DNA of 64,000 bases from Trissonchulus latispiculum. Taxonomy: Eukaryota > Nematoda > Enoplea > Enoplida > Ironidae. The notes below the pieces were generated by a model. It did no database searches and was not told the origin of the DNA. It was given only the letters and a program-made list of their open reading frames with translations. The DNA lies in the NCBI GenBank assembly GCA_030248195.1, contig JASAND010010952.1, forward strand, positions 17,103 through 81,102. Reading direction: 5' to 3'. Every line of letters begins with the position of its first letter. Within the stretch, counting starts at the first letter, position 1. The translations under genes and the position numbers were made by a program. Of the stretch, positions 1 to 12,097 are shown one piece after another.

Positions 1-130
1 TACACATATTACACACATCAGATGCAAAATTAAAAGCATTACATTTATTAGTTAACCAAACAATGAAACATTTTCCATTATGAAACAGTCTTTTAGTACT
101 TCTTTCATTTTCCAAATAATTTCACTGTAA
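1..130. repeat. Flank sequence shared with the Polinton-like element
   Basis: These bases are a diverged copy of about 42505-42635, which lies just inside the left inverted repeat of the Polinton-like element at 41237-47971. Matching landmarks are ATTAAAAGCATTACATTTAT and TTTCATTTTCCAAAT. Here the match runs on past CCAAAT into AATTTCACTG, whereas the other copy is interrupted at that point by the end of an LTR-like repeat. This copy therefore shows the sequence before that insertion. Confidence 0.7.
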
Positions 131-345
131 ATTTCCTACTCTAAACACGCACTAGTGTGGACTTTTCTTAACTTTTCTTCTTTTCACCAAAGGAACCCTT
201 TTTAAAGTTTCAACAATTTCTAGGCTATTCATATTGCATAGTCGAAGAACGGCTACAGGAAAAAGGGGTGTTGAAATTTAAGAAACGGCTTAGCAATAAT
301 AATTGTTTCAATTCTGCCAAAGGTCTCACCAGGTGACTTTAACGG

Positions 346-630
346 GTGTCACTACAGTTTTTTCCAACCTTGTTTAATAACAGTGTGTTTCAGAAGACAA
401 TGGAGAATGTCCGCAACTACATCGATATTAAACTGGTTATCGATGAAAAGAAGGTGACTAAACTGACACGGAAGAACGAATACAGTGGATTTAAGGTGAT
501 TGGTGAAAGCTTGTGGGCCGTAAAAATGAAAAGACCTACCGGGGAGCTGTGTAAACCCATTTACGTGGGGTTCACTGTATTAGACTTATCGAAATGGCTC
601 ATGTACGGTTTTCATTACAAAACAAAATGA
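346..630 (+). pseudogene. Protein-primed DNA polymerase B fragment (Polinton/Maverick type)
   Basis: A 94-codon open frame matches the part of the protein-primed family B DNA polymerase of Polintons around the second polymerase motif. Visible landmarks are FNNSVFQKTMENVRN (the family usually has FGKT, so Gly is replaced by Gln) and PIYVGFTVLDLSKWLMY. It is nearly identical in sequence to the minus-strand polymerase fragment at about 45960-46180. The frame ends in TGA just before the region that would carry the third catalytic motif (DTDS), so the fragment cannot make a working polymerase. It is a piece of a second, broken copy of the same element family; the rest may lie left of the window. 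Identification rests on motif recognition and on the second copy in this window. Confidence 0.8.
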
Positions 631-871
631 AAGTGAAACAATGTGAAGTGAAACACAAATAGGAACGTCAGTCGCTGACAAGAAGGGTCACCCGTATAAC
701 AGCAACCGAGTATTTTGTTAACACAATTTTGAATATGGATGAGTGTGCTGCGCCTGACGTTGTCTCAACACTGCCCTCTTACCTGTAGAAAAGTCAGCTG
801 AACAGTTAACATTTAATCTGATCTAATATTTATATTTATCCAATGTATTTATTGTTACATTTTTGTTTCTA

Positions 872-1791
872 GGAATTCATACAGCAAGAACTAGTTAACA
901 AACAGAACATTGAGGAGATACCGCAAGGCTGGGGAATTTCGCCTGCACGACAAAACAAACGGCTTACTCAAAACCATATCGACTATTTGGTAGAAAATTA
1001 TAATGAGGGTGTTAATGTTTGTCGTGTTGAATCAAAATTATTAGCTGAGGAAATGAAGCGTGTCTGAACCGTTACCGGACAGCTGAGTTTTCAACCTGAC
1101 GAATATTTGAAATGGCAACAAATTGCTTCTTTCTTAAGGTACATAATACATGATTACATGAACATAAGCTTTAAAATCCTTTCATTCCAGTACATTACAA
1201 ATAACTTTAGATAATTAAAGGTATAATACATTATGCTGCTGTTGATGTATCACTACTGATCTGGCCTAAATGAAATTAGCGTAAACCAATAAAATGGTAT
1301 ATACTTCCAATAATGTCACACAAATGTTTATTAGATATATAGTTGTATTCAATCCACTTATCTCGTAATGATAAAAAGTTAATCCACCGGAGAAAACTGA
1401 AGTCAGCCGTAGAAAGTTTTTTCTGAGCAATAAAATATTTTTGGCAAATTATTTAAAAATTATTTTTACAGGAAAGTGCTAAAGCAATTCTAATACAAAA
1501 TGTGTCCGTATCTAAAAATGTACTTCTTAAATTCTAAGATGTTAAGAGATACAGTTGCTTGTATAAAAAGGCAGAAGTTATTAAATTTCTGTTTGTGGGA
1601 TTGTCTTTATTATAATATAATTATGTTTCTGTTCAGCTGACTTTCTGTCCAGTTCAAAACGGCATCATCTAATAACAGACCAGACACTATCAATTCAATT
1701 GAGAGGGACGACTATACGGAATACCCCGAATTCCAAATGACCGACGAAGATGCCCGGGAAAACATTTTGAACAGTAACTGTTTTGAATAAA
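872..1791 (+). pseudogene. Broken two-exon fragment of a repetitive C2H2-associated type protein
   Basis: Exon a starts after an acceptor TTTCTAG (873 onward) and ends at a GT donor near 1137; exon b starts after TTCAG near 1638 and ends at TAA near 1791. The phases agree across the join (AG plus C). Exon a has PQGWGISPARQNKRLTQ, an NHIDYLVENYNEGV-like stretch and then QQIASF. This order (Gly-Trp start, basic RFT-like stretch, tyrosine and acidic helix, QI-SFF at the end) is what I recall from a repetitive protein tail in invertebrates, often next to zinc fingers; I cannot name it. There are two in-frame TGA codons, one near 1066 and one at the exon b start, both at positions where CGA (Arg) would fit. 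Probably a dead copy. Confidence 0.45.
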
Positions 1792-1799
1792 TTGAAGAA

Positions 1800-1905
1800 T
1801 GCCTTAAATGAATGGATTATTAGAGATACTTCCATTTGTTTATGTGAAATAAAAAATGACCTAACTAGATTACCTTAAACAACTAGACTAGCATAGTTAA
1901 AGTCA
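1800..1905. other. No feature seen
   Basis: AT-rich sequence without an open frame, repeat or structure that I recognise, between the broken gene fragment and the direct repeats. Confidence 0.5.
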
Positions 1906-1911
1906 AAATTG

Positions 1912-2512
1912 CATAAATATCTGGAAAGGATCTGAAAGGCAACTTTCGCGACCTATATATTAGCCAACCTATCTTCGAGGTAATAAATGGTTATGCATTT
2001 CCATCGAAAAATCGCTGATTATTTGCATGATGATAGGGCATTAAGGTATAAAATATGTGCCAATGTCCTTTTGGCTTTTGAGATCTGCATGTCGTTTAGG
2101 CCAAAAATTCGTAAATCTTTGGAAAGGGTCTGAAAGGCAACTTTCGAGGTTTTGTACTCATTGTTTTTGAATCAACTCAAACATTTAAAGGGCTAAGTAA
2201 CTGATATTATAACAGCAAAAGTGTCATCATATAGCATAGATTAGGCACTGTAGGCAGCGCTTAGCTTCGTCAATGGCAGCTCAATCTACGGCTACTGTGC
2301 TGCTCACAGCTGTAGTGACCCATATTCGAGGTCATAAATGGTTGTGCATTTCCACCTAAAAATCGCTGACTTTTTGCATGCTGTTGGGGCTGGTATTAAG
2401 GTTCTACATATATACCAACGTCCTTTTGGCTTTTGATATCTGCTTATAGTACTGGCCAAAAATGTGCTAATTTTGGAAAAAGCAGAAAGACAACTTTCGC
2501 CGCTAAGTTGGA
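1912..2512. repeat. Pair of diverged direct repeats, about 190 bp each
   Basis: Segment 1915-2145 and segment 2320-2510 share an ordered series of blocks: TTCGAGGT, AAATGGTT, TGCATTTCCA, AAAATCGCTGA, TTTTGCATG, the block CCTTTTGGCTTTTGA, and AAAGGCAACTTTCG or a variant. The last block also occurs at 1925-1945, so the first copy is bounded on both sides by it, as in a tandem array that has lost units. No coding capacity is visible. Confidence 0.7.
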
Positions 2513-2849
2513 CTTATCTCAAGCAAGAAAGCAGCTAGAAGGTTCAAATTTGTTGTGTAAACTGGGTCATATATCCCTACTATGTGTGCCAAATTTGAGC
2601 CGGTTTGGTCATGCCAAGCTTTCTAACCATCTGTCAAAGCATTAGCGAGTTGACAGAGCCAAAATTGTGCAAATGGGTCAACTTGACGGCTCGCTGTGAA
2701 CACTATAGGCGGAATTGGAAAAAAACGGCAACTGCCAAAGAATGACTTCAAGTTTAATATATATCGAAATGAGCGAAATCGATTTTTGAGGTTGAGCAAC
2801 TTATAATTGACCCGGGTCGAATTTATCAGAATCCGAGTCATATATATAG

Positions 2850-5800
2850 GGTTGCAAAGTATCTGATTGAATTACACAAATTTTAATTTAACATCTCACC
2901 ATTCACCTTCCCAATATTTAATCTACAAGATCATCTACAAAATCTACATGCTTAGTTTTAAAATTAGATTATACTTTTTCTATTTTTTAAATTTCTTTTT
3001 TATATAGATGTTTTTAATTTCTTGCCACTGATTTTTCATTGAGCTTGGTTGATTTTTCCATGCAAACGACTAGTTTTCAGGAAACAGAGTCAGGCTGGTT
3101 CAACACAGCTTTAGGTTTTTGCCAGATAAGACTTTTGAATATAACCTTACAACTAAACATGGAAACTAATGGTTACCTCGACCTTCATCACTGTTATCGT
3201 CTTCATCAATATTTTAGTCAGAAGAATCGTCAGGATAGGCTCGAATCACTGCTAAAATATATAGTCGAAGATAATCTAACGACAGCTGATCACTTTTACT
3301 AATTCTTATTATTACCATTTGTTCTCTGGAACTATGCCCCTCTAGTGAATTCCGGTCAATAAAAATGAATAGAATTTTGCTTGTCCATGGGTAAAGTGAT
3401 TTCTCAAGAAACAGCTACCCTACTCAAGCTTGACTTTCATCCTCTTACTCTTATAAGCTTGTTTAGGAAATCCTGATTCACTTTTTCTAGTTTTAGCTCA
3501 ATGCCATAGCGTTGGATTTAATCAGAAGAGATGTACTGATGAAGAGAGCTAAATATTGATTAAGTACTGTTTCGTTTTATTATTTCAGCTTCTTGGTTGA
3601 AACCAAATCAAATCAACTTTAGAAACTTTATACCTTTTAGTTGATACCTTGAACTGCTCTTCCTGATTTTACAATCAGTGAGCACTGACAACTTCGGCTT
3701 TATCTTGGAAGTAGTGTCCAGTACTATTTGAGCATAATTTTAGTTTATCAAAACATTAGGCAAGGGATTTACGTGAAAGTGTGGATGTGGTGATCAGCTT
3801 CAAAGTATGAGTTACCACATGCGCATTCATTATGGTAGAAAACTGATTTCATATTAAAGTTTCGACCTGGTTCCAGTTTCACAAAACATTGTCCAGCTGT
3901 GGAATAGCTAATCTACGCTGGAAATGTCGGTGACATGTGATCCTGAAATGTACTGTTGAAAAATATCTGCTAGTTTTCGAGTAGTTATCTATTCAAATTT
4001 TACTCGAGAATTTTCCAATGTAAAGATTTAAAAAATCTTCTCCTCCTATAGCCTAGACTATTAACATTGTCAACAGGAACTTACGATTACCGCAACTTAC
4101 GCTGAAAACAGTCAGACAATCTTACTGAAAAAAGGGTCTTTGTTTGGGGATTGGTAAAAAGATTCGCTGCTTTGTGAGTCGTCAACAGCTAATTCAGCAT
4201 CCCTTACGTCTGTTTTTACAACCCCTCTGAACGGCGAAATAGGTGACTGGTTTTACGAACCTCTTCAACCGGAAAGATAAGCATTCGCATATTCTAGAAG
4301 GGTCAACGTAACCTACATAAAAGCAAGAAGCTTGGTGGTTTACCAGAGCTGGTCAGCTTGAATATAGAAACAGATAATTGTGAATTGCAAACAGGAAAAC
4401 TTGATTAACGCTGAGCTCTGGACATGCTTGCTGAATTTCAGCAAAAGCTAGTCAAATGGCCTACATTCTATGTGGGCAGGATATTTAAATATTTTCTTAT
4501 CAATAACGGAAATGAAGACTTTGCCATCTGGGGAAAATTGTTTGCTGACTTTAAAAAGTGAAAATGCTCAGGGGAAGTACTTTATCTTACAATAAATAGA
4601 ACAGTATAAGTTAATGTTAAAGTTACACTTTATACTAAATTGAAAAACTAAAATTGGGGCATATTCAACTTTTTCACGTTTTTGGGTTTGGGTTTATGTA
4701 ATAATTCCAAACAAATTTCAATTATAAACTCATTAATTATTGCAATTAAATAGCGAAAATAAGAGTGAAAACCTGTAAATATGTTGTATTATTTAGGCAG
4801 CTAGTATAGAATATGGAAAAGGAGAAGGCAGCGGATGCAAGGTATTGTTTACACAAATGAAATGATGGCAACAACTGCTGGTACATCGAAACTAAATTTT
4901 AGAATAAATACTTTGTGTATACTGTTGAAAACGTGATAATATTGACTTTGTTATCAATCATATTTCACCTTCACGTACCTTTCAATAGATTCTAAATACA
5001 TTTTTCAAACATTATTGTAAATAAGAGTTTAGTAGTTTTGTAGATGAAAGGAATCCACTTAAATGCCTAGAACAGCCAAAGGCAGAGCCGCTCTCTAGTT
5101 GTAAATGCCTGATGCTCGTGATCAAACCCATCAATGATTAAGAAATTGCTTAAACTTTATCCAGTCAACCAAGTTTATCCGCTGCCGCTTTAAAATGTGA
5201 ATACACTAGTATATCCATTCCTTGTTGTGATTCCAAATAAAAATACCTATTATATGTGTTGTTGTCTGTCGTACGTATTCATTCGCTGCGCACTCTTCTT
5301 GCTGCGTTTAACACATGGTTCCTCAGCACCGTTGGAGGTAGCTGAATAGTGAGGAGATGAGGCGTATTCAAAACTGAACCAACATACACACTTGGCCCAT
5401 CAGCTTGCCGCTACTGCTGTGGGTGACCTCTGAGGAGTATGGGGTTCAATCAGCATCATATTTTATGGCATCGTCGAAGAGATTTCGGTTATTTGTATTT
5501 CCATTGTTATAGTTGTTGTTGTTCGAATGAAGACGGTTGTTACCTGACATTATCGATAGTTTGCATTTTAGCGCCATATACAAGGTTAAGAATTTCAGAT
5601 TCTAGTTTCTGTTTGAGTTGGTGATTAGAACGGTTGACGACGAGCTCTTCTGAAATAATTATCTGATAAAGAGAAACTGGGACTTGAAAGTTAGGATCTC
5701 AATGACATCTCATCTCAATAACTACTCAGTGTGCTCGCTGACAGAAGCGCATCTCCTGACGAAAGCCGACTTTAAAATAGTGATATATGAAACAAAGGAC

Positions 5801-6990
5801 CATTAGGGCCATAGAGGCCCGTTAGGCCTATGAACAAAGGTTTGATTTATGTTATTGTTAAATAGCAAAGCGTGCCAGTTTATGAACTGACCTAACATGT
5901 ATGTTAGATTGTCATCTGTGTCATATAACTGAACTGTGTTTAACCTACAGCGTTACAGCTATTTGACATGTCAGATTGTGAGCTGACTTTTTCATGTGTC
6001 ACTGTTAAAACTTTGGTGACAAACAAAAGTTTAAATCATGAAAATACAGTATACACTAAAGTAACCAGTATTACTAGAAATTAACCCCAGCAACAAATAA
6101 TGGGAAATACTTCAATCATGTGAGCCCCTTCTTAACTTTACAAAGTTTTTAGTAAACTATACTATACGACAAATGTCGACTAATAAATTAAAGTGAGCCT
6201 TATATGGCATTATTTTTGATACAAAGTACATGTCGTTTTCTTTCAATGTTTTAAAGAACCCTGCACAAAAGGAAACCAGCACCTTAAGCGATTGTTTCAC
6301 GATTTTTGATACGAAATACTGAGCACAATGAGCCAACATAACATTACAGTATTTGCTCTATAAGTCTAACAGTGTAAGACCTTCAGAAAATATAAATACT
6401 CATTGGCAAGCAAATTTCCAATGTGGAAATTTCAAATCTAAGCAAATGGTTTTGAAGTTTTTTGAAGTTCGGCAAGTTAGAAGATTAAAGTTGACATAAA
6501 ATTTTTTAACGCGGCAGAATTTCTTGCCATTTGGCACAAGTGAGTACTCCTATAAGGCCTCCGCCAAATTACAGCGTTATAGCTCGCACCAGTAGTAAAA
6601 TTTTCCTTTCGTTGGTCAAAATTTTTTAAATTTTTGCCGAAACTTCAACTTTGAAGAGTAATTCCCTTAGATACAGATAAGATACAGACGTCTAGTATTT
6701 GTCTGCAGATAGGGCCACACGTGCCAAATCATATTGGCAAATGGCAGCTTTGGAGCTTGGACCTAGCAGTCAGTAGGAATTTTTAAATAATTTGTTGGTA
6801 GTTGTGAAAAAAGAGGGGTTGGGCACATAAACGCGACGGCTGCACATGGCTGGAAGGCAGCAAAGATATTTTTGACCACACCCATGCTCTGTATCACTGC
6901 CATAAAGTCGGCCAATCGGACAAAGTCGGGACAAGTCGATTTTAGTAGCCCCCCTTAAGCTTTGAGGAATCAGAATTTAGCTCAAATTCT
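2850..6990. other. Long stretch without recognisable genes
   Basis: About 4 kb of AT-rich sequence. The open frames here are short (60-90 codons), show no recognisable domain and have biased low-complexity composition (for example the Tyr/Cys-rich frame at 5439-5624). I see no exon pair with matching splice phases. One exon-like block, MEKEKAADAR between an acceptor at about 4798 and a GT at about 4842, is too short to support. Confidence 0.4.
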
Positions 6991-7009
6991 ATTAGTCTTT
7001 CACCTATTT

Positions 7010-7380
7010 GAGGAAGCTAATATCAACCCAAACCCATTAACTGGATGATGCAACTAAGATATTAGAAGCTAACAGTTCATCATATTAGCCAGTTATAGTC
7101 ATCAATGCACAAGACTTTAATACACAAGACAATTAATACACATAAAAAGTCAGAACTTAGCCAAACTGACAGATGGTACGTAAGTCACAAATAAGCATGA
7201 CATTAATAAGCCCCATTAATTTGATAGCTCAACATCATTAATTTTGACTGCTATATGTCTTTGACAAGCTTATTAATAATTGACAGATAAGTGTCATTAA
7301 TTTGACAGCTTCATTAATTATACATGGCATGAAAAATTAGCAAAAAAACTGGTCCAAAATGATGCCTCCTACACTACTAG
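7010..7380. repeat. Repeat with iterated CATTAATTTGACAG blocks
   Basis: The motif (T)CATTAATTTGACAG or close variants recurs about five times between 7200 and 7315, and is followed by AAAATTAGCAAAAAAACTGG and GCCTCCTAC. A related segment lies at 61560-61640: GTCATTAATTTGACAGG, then GAAAATTAGCCCAAAAAGG, then GTCTCCTA. The two are copies of one dispersed AT-rich repeat whose body is a run of short iterated units. Confidence 0.55.
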
Positions 7381-7734
7381 TATACGTAAGCAGAAGCAGT
7401 TACTGTCCCCAAGACATGATAATGTTTTGTGGAAGTTTGAGACCAAGCATTGTGACAAGCTCTAGTTTCGTTGCATTAAAGACGAATCATGCCGACCGTC
7501 AACAATCTCAAAAATACGAAACTTTAAGCTTGCATTTCTCGCTGCAAGGACGGAATTTGAGAAAGCAGCTTGTGCCAAGATGATAGACTCTGGTTGGGTA
7601 CAGTATATTTGAAATTGAAGAAAATCGGGGAGGGTCGATTTTTCAAACAAATCTCGACCCTGATGAAAAGCCTCTCATACAAAGGTTAACCGCGGGGGCG
7701 TATTTTAGTCGAAGCTCTCCCCAACCCTTACAAA

Positions 7735-8085
7735 GTACAAGTAGGGTTGTTCCGATAAGAAATTGACCGGCCCGGCCCGGAGCCCATTCAAAGTCCGGAG
7801 CCCGCTGCCAGGCCCGGTCCAAAGCCCAGGCCCGCACCTTGGCCCGGGTTTAATTTCCCGGGCCCTGTGACAGGTCCGGACTCCAAATCCCGGGCCCGCT
7901 ACTAGGCCCGTCTCAAAGCCCGGGCGCAGGAAATCCCAGACTCGAAAACTCAGTCAGGTCCGGTGAGACCAGCCTTTAAAACCGGGCCCCTTAGCAGGCC
8001 GTGCCTTCAGCCAAAGCCGGGGCCGGGTCGAGCAAAACATAAAATTTTCCCTGGCCGGAGACCGCCACACGGCCCGGGGAGAACC
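7735..8085. repeat. GC-rich block of iterated GGCCCGGGC-like units
   Basis: An abrupt GC-rich island in AT-rich surroundings, built from repeats of CCCGGGCCC, GGCCCGG and AAAGCCCGGGC. It starts after TAGGGTTGTTCCGAT. Blocks of this kind occur in several transposon families of animals and plants; family assignment is not possible by eye. No gene is visible. Confidence 0.6.
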
Positions 8086-8089
8086 CTAA

Positions 8090-8445
8090 GTACAGGCCCT
8101 ACTGCCGTTCGAGGTAAGGGGTAAGGAAAGCAGAAATGGCCGGTAAAAATAGGTTTTCACACCGAAATTCCGAAGATTTTCCGGATTCACCGGAAGGTTT
8201 TTACTAAAATTTCTTAATTTTTCCAAGAACTCTGTCAAAATTTTTCAACTTTTTGTAAAAACTGATACTTTTTGCCTACTCATTTAAAAATTGCGATTTT
8301 CTATTACTAACACTAACACTAACAGTTAATTTATGCTTATGTACAAGCCCCCAAAGAAAATATTTTCGGTTTAGGGTAAGCCCCCTCTGAATTTTCTTGC
8401 GACAGCCCTGCTCCCAGTATCCGACCCTATGTTAATGTATGATGT
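8090..8445 (+). repeat. Dispersed repeat copy 1, ending CCGACCCTATGTTAATGTATG
   Basis: Begins around GGCCCTACTGCCGTTCGAGG, contains AGCAGAAATGGCCGG, then a run rich in AAATTTT, then ACAAGCCCCC and TAAGCCCCCT, and ends at TCCGACCCTATGTTAATGTA. The same ordered blocks recur at 9050-9411 and as the two ends of 28308-29822. The element has no reading frame of note and is probably non-autonomous. Confidence 0.65.
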
Positions 8446-8784
8446 CATCTATCCATAGTGTTTCTGATTCGACATTAATGCGTTGGAACTGAACTGCTGG
8501 TAACTCTTTGTTGACACAATCTTAATGAGTTGATCTTCAGGCCAAACTAATCTCCAATCATTCTTTACTTTCCAGAAATCTTTCTCCCCATCCCTTTCAC
8601 CTGGAGGTATTTTCTTTCCGGCCGTTCGCTGAATTAGGTTGCAACCATCTTAATGAGAGTAGGATTGTGTCAAAGTGTTTGGTGAGATGTTTTCTGTGAT
8701 CGTCAGAAAATCGGTCACTATTGACGCGCAGACTACCACCTGCAACATCTTGACAAGGAAGCATATTTGCAGCAATTTAATATT

Positions 8785-8848
8785 GGGTGGCTCAATCGGT
8801 AGCGTGTTGGCCTAGACAGCCAAAGGTTGTGGGTTCGATCGCCACCTC
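8785..8848 (+). repeat. tRNA-derived SINE head with tail to about 8925
   Basis: GGGTGGCTCAATCGGTAGCG is a good polymerase III A box and GGTTCGATC a good B box. The ends GGGTGGC and GCCACCT pair as an acceptor stem, and TTGGC and GCCAA pair as an anticodon stem around CTAGACA. A unique tail follows with TTTTTCGGGTCGGAGGTGCT and TTCGTTCTTTCATT. The same tail occurs at 16585-16680 and a related one at 25025-25110, so this is a SINE family rather than a functional tRNA gene. Confidence 0.7.
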
Positions 8849-9019
8849 CGGTCCGAATTTTTCGGGTCGGAGGTGCTGTAGTGACAATCTTAGTTTCGTT
8901 CGTTCTTTCATTAATATTCGCTTTTTCTTGAGTTGTCGTAGAAAGGAACACTACGCTAACTAGGCTTGGTGCACTGTTCTTGTTCCTTGACTTTCGCCTT
9001 TCCATCTCCAGTTTATGTG

Positions 9020-9411
9020 GAGCCTAATAGGGGTATGCCCCTCCAGCCCGAACAAGATAACAAGCCCTACTGCCGTCAGGGGTAGGTGGTGAGGAAATCT
9101 TGGACCAGTGGTAAGCAGAAATGGCCGGACAAATTAGATTTTCGTTGAGAATTTTCCAAAAATTTCTAAGAAATGTTTTCTAGAATTTTTTAATCTTTCC
9201 AAACAGTTCATCGAAATTTTGACATTTTTTCTGAAAATTAATGATTTCGCTTCAAATTCCTTACAAATGGTGAATTTATATTACTATTAGCGTTAATTTA
9301 TGCTTATTGTACAAGCCCCCCTCGAAACTATTTGTTCAACGTACAAACCCCCTCAGAAGTTTTTTGTGACAGACAAGCCCCCCCCCAGGATCCGACCCTA
9401 TGTTAATGTAT
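9020..9411 (+). repeat. Dispersed repeat copy 2, same family as 8090-8445
   Basis: Shows the blocks CAAGCCCTACTGCCGTCAGGG, GGTAAGCAGAAATGGCCGG, TTTATGCTTATTGTACAAG, CAAGCCCCCCCCCAGGATC and CCGACCCTATGTTAATGTAT in the same order and strand as copy 1. Copies 1 and 2 flank the SINE at 8785-8925, which suggests that the SINE landed near or between two copies. Confidence 0.65.
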
Positions 9412-9524
9412 GGTCTTCATCCATGAAATCGTTTTAATCTCGCTCTTGCCCGGTGCAACTGCAGGAAACAAAGTGTTTGCACTTTAACCACTGGTCAGGA
9501 GTATTTGGATTACCAGCAAGATTT

Positions 9525-10850
9525 CTTAAGGTGCTGGTTCGGGTTCGTTTATTTATGGGCTTTAAAAGCACAATTGGTCGTTGAATGAAATCCATTCAAA
9601 TTTGCTACAATTTCATAATTTATCCTAGAAAAGATTTTAGAAACGTCGCGGCGTGAAAATTTGAGTTTTGGAGAAATTTGCTTTAATCCGCATCACTTGC
9701 ACTGTGGATGCCCTACACGGGCGAACTTATAGTCATTCGAATCGTCTCACCAAGACCTACAACTTTTTAACTCCTTACAGTGTAAGAGATAACAGCGAAA
9801 ATTGATTTTCGAGGTCCAAAACTGAACATTTTTCGAAAATCAAATATTGCAAGATTTCGACAGTTTCAACAGCGCTGGTCCGTCGGTCAAGTATTGATCA
9901 TATTTGTAGTCCTAAAGCACAAGCCCAACGGAAAGTTCTCTGCGGCATCTGTGCCTACGCACAGCAACGAAAATGTGATTTTAAAATCGCAACCAGATTG
10001 TTTTGAACACGGATTTCTCGCAACTCAAGCAACGAATTAGAAAACGGCGTTAGACATGCATTTTTGGGAGAATTGCCGAGGGTTTTTCATGGTTTCGTGT
10101 TTTGTCTTTCCGTTCGAGAGAAATTAACATCCAAACTTGAAACTTTTGACAGAAATCGGACAAAATGTACATTTTTCTCAAAATTTTGAGCTTACCTGAT
10201 CACTAAAAGATTTCAGAAAAAGCCTGAGCCTGCTTTTGCTTTTTGCTTTTACTGCTTTTGAAGCCTGAGCTGGTAGTTTTTCTTTAGCTTTCCCACATTT
10301 CGAGAAATCCATGTTCAAAAATTGTTTTCTTGTTATCGCATGTTCATGTCGAAGAGTAGAAATACAGTAGGTATACCCTACTTAGCCGTAACGGCCCATG
10401 TCAAGATAAAAGTCACTTTTTGATGCGCTCTGATCTACCACTTGTTTTTCTTGGAGCTTTTATTTTCATGGGGGTTCTTGGGGTACTGGGGGTTCTTAAT
10501 TTTTTGTAGAGATTTGATCTATAACTATGTTTAGTTTCATTTTTGTGATGGGGGTTCTGGGGATTCTTGGGGGTTCTTAATTTTCGAAGAGATTTGATCC
10601 GTAACTACGTATATTTAGTTTCAAATTTTTGATGGTGGATCTGAAATTTTTTCAAGAGATTTGATCCTCCACTGTTTAGCTTTAAGTGTTTGCTGGAAGT
10701 GTCCATGTGTCCATGGTCCATGTATGTTGGAAGTGTCCAATTGAATGTAGCATATATATACACTTATATAAATTATCGGTGAATTCCAAGAGTTGAGCAA
10801 ATTACAGTCTTTCAAAATTTGCTACAAATACCCGAACCAGCCCCTTAAGT
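9525..10850. mobile_element. TIR element of about 1.3 kb, non-autonomous
   Basis: Left end TTCTTAAGGTGCTGGTTCGGG and right end CCCGAACCAGCCCCTTAAG are inverted repeats about 20 bp long; CAAATTTGCTAC near 9600 also has its inverse near 10815. No transposase frame is visible inside. The interior includes the tandem repeats at 10445-10690. The family is not assignable by eye. Confidence 0.6.
10445..10690 (+). repeat. Tandem repeats of about 85 bp rich in GGGGGTTCTT
   Basis: Two to three diverged units, each with GATGGGGGTTCT, TTCTTAATTTT, AGAGATTTGATC, then TAACTA and TTTAGTTTCA. They lie inside the TIR element at 9525-10850. Confidence 0.7.
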
Positions 10851-11109
10851 GGGACAAGGCACAACCGGTTTGAGCGTTACTACCTTGGAGTGCATAGTAC
10901 TTTTCTTTGAATCCATAACGATAACCTATCAAATGAAGCAAACCACAGAGCTTTTCGATCAGCAAAATTTCGGTTGAAATCGTAGTCTGCATTATCCTGG
11001 GAGTATAGCACTTACAAGTTTGACAGATTTTATAAATATCGTCTAGCTACATATATATACCACAGCAGCAAATGATGTTTAAATATTTTTTAAAACGGGC
11101 TTTAAATTT

Positions 11110-11424
11110 TAAGGAACCCCGTCCAAATTGAAAGCGTAGATTTCAACAGTATAATTTCTACCGTATATACGGTTTGACAAGGTATCTACGCTTTTCAATG
11201 AACCAGTTTTTACAGTTGACTTTTAGACTAAGCACTAAGTTACGTGTATGCAGTGCGGTACAAAGCACAAAGCAAAACTGAGCAGGCTTTGCAGCAGCCT
11301 TTAGAAAAGGTATATAAAAAGTGAAAAAACATGAATACAACATACGGTTGTTACAAACGTTTTATTATACGCTTTCAAATCAAACTACGGTAGTATACGC
11401 TTCTAATTTGGACGAGGTTCCTAA
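11110..11424. mobile_element. MITE with TIRs starting AAGGAACC
   Basis: Left end AAGGAACCCCGTCCAAATTG and right end AATTTGGACGAGGTTCCT are inverted repeats. Both arms continue with AAGCGTA and with a CTACCGTA-like block. The element is about 315 bp with no coding capacity. Confidence 0.7.
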
Positions 11425-11675
11425 GCCCCTCTTATTTTAATGGATAAAACTTACACAGGCCAACAATTAGGTGTGAAAATCTCCTACGCTTTGAAGAGTT
11501 GTCTTGGTATACAGTAATTTTCAACTCATTCCACAAAAAAGAGTAGCGTTTAAATACGATCCAATAAAAGAAAAGTAAATTATTGTCAATGTCTTGGCTA
11601 AATCTAAACTTACGTCATACAGGACTGTAGAACCGTGGGTATACCCATTGTTGACGCACATTATTCATTAAGCTA

Positions 11676-12097
11676 CAGTCCTGGTCAGAAATAACTTTCT
11701 TCGCGAAGGCGAATGCGAAGGGCCTTCGCGAATTTGCGAATGTAGTTTTACATAACTTTCGCGAAGGTCGGCTTGAATTTTCCTTCGCAACACAGCAGGA
11801 CGTGATGATTAGTTGTCAAAAGCTTAAGCTTAAACTTGGTTTTATTGCACAGCTGTCTGTCCACAGCTCTATACTACACAGAGGTAAAACTGACCTGTTG
11901 GCCGGTGGCTACTAGCAGTTAAGTTAAAGCAGCAGGCACCCTGCTGTTTGTTTTGACATTTGTCAGAAAAACTGCGAATGCACAAAGGACTCTGCATTCG
12001 CCTCTTCGCGAACACTCATCAAAATTTTTGGTGTCGAATGTTTTCGCGAAAGTGCGAATATTCGTGAAAATAAGAAACTTATTTCTGACCAGGACTG
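11676..12097. mobile_element. Tc1/mariner-like MITE with TA target duplication
   Basis: Perfect terminal inverted repeats CAGTCCTGGTCAGAAATAA are flanked on both sides by TA (11674-11675 and 12098-12099), the target duplication expected for the Tc1/mariner superfamily. The next bases are also inverted, built of iterated TTCGCGAA-like palindromes. It is 422 bp long with no transposase frame, so it is a deletion derivative. The superfamily call rests on the TA duplication and length only. Confidence 0.8.

Noticed and set aside
8733..9005. 90-codon minus-strand frame with a GGDRTHNLWLSRP-like peptide
   Set aside because: This peptide is the usual antisense translation of a tRNA-derived SINE B box region, not a protein.
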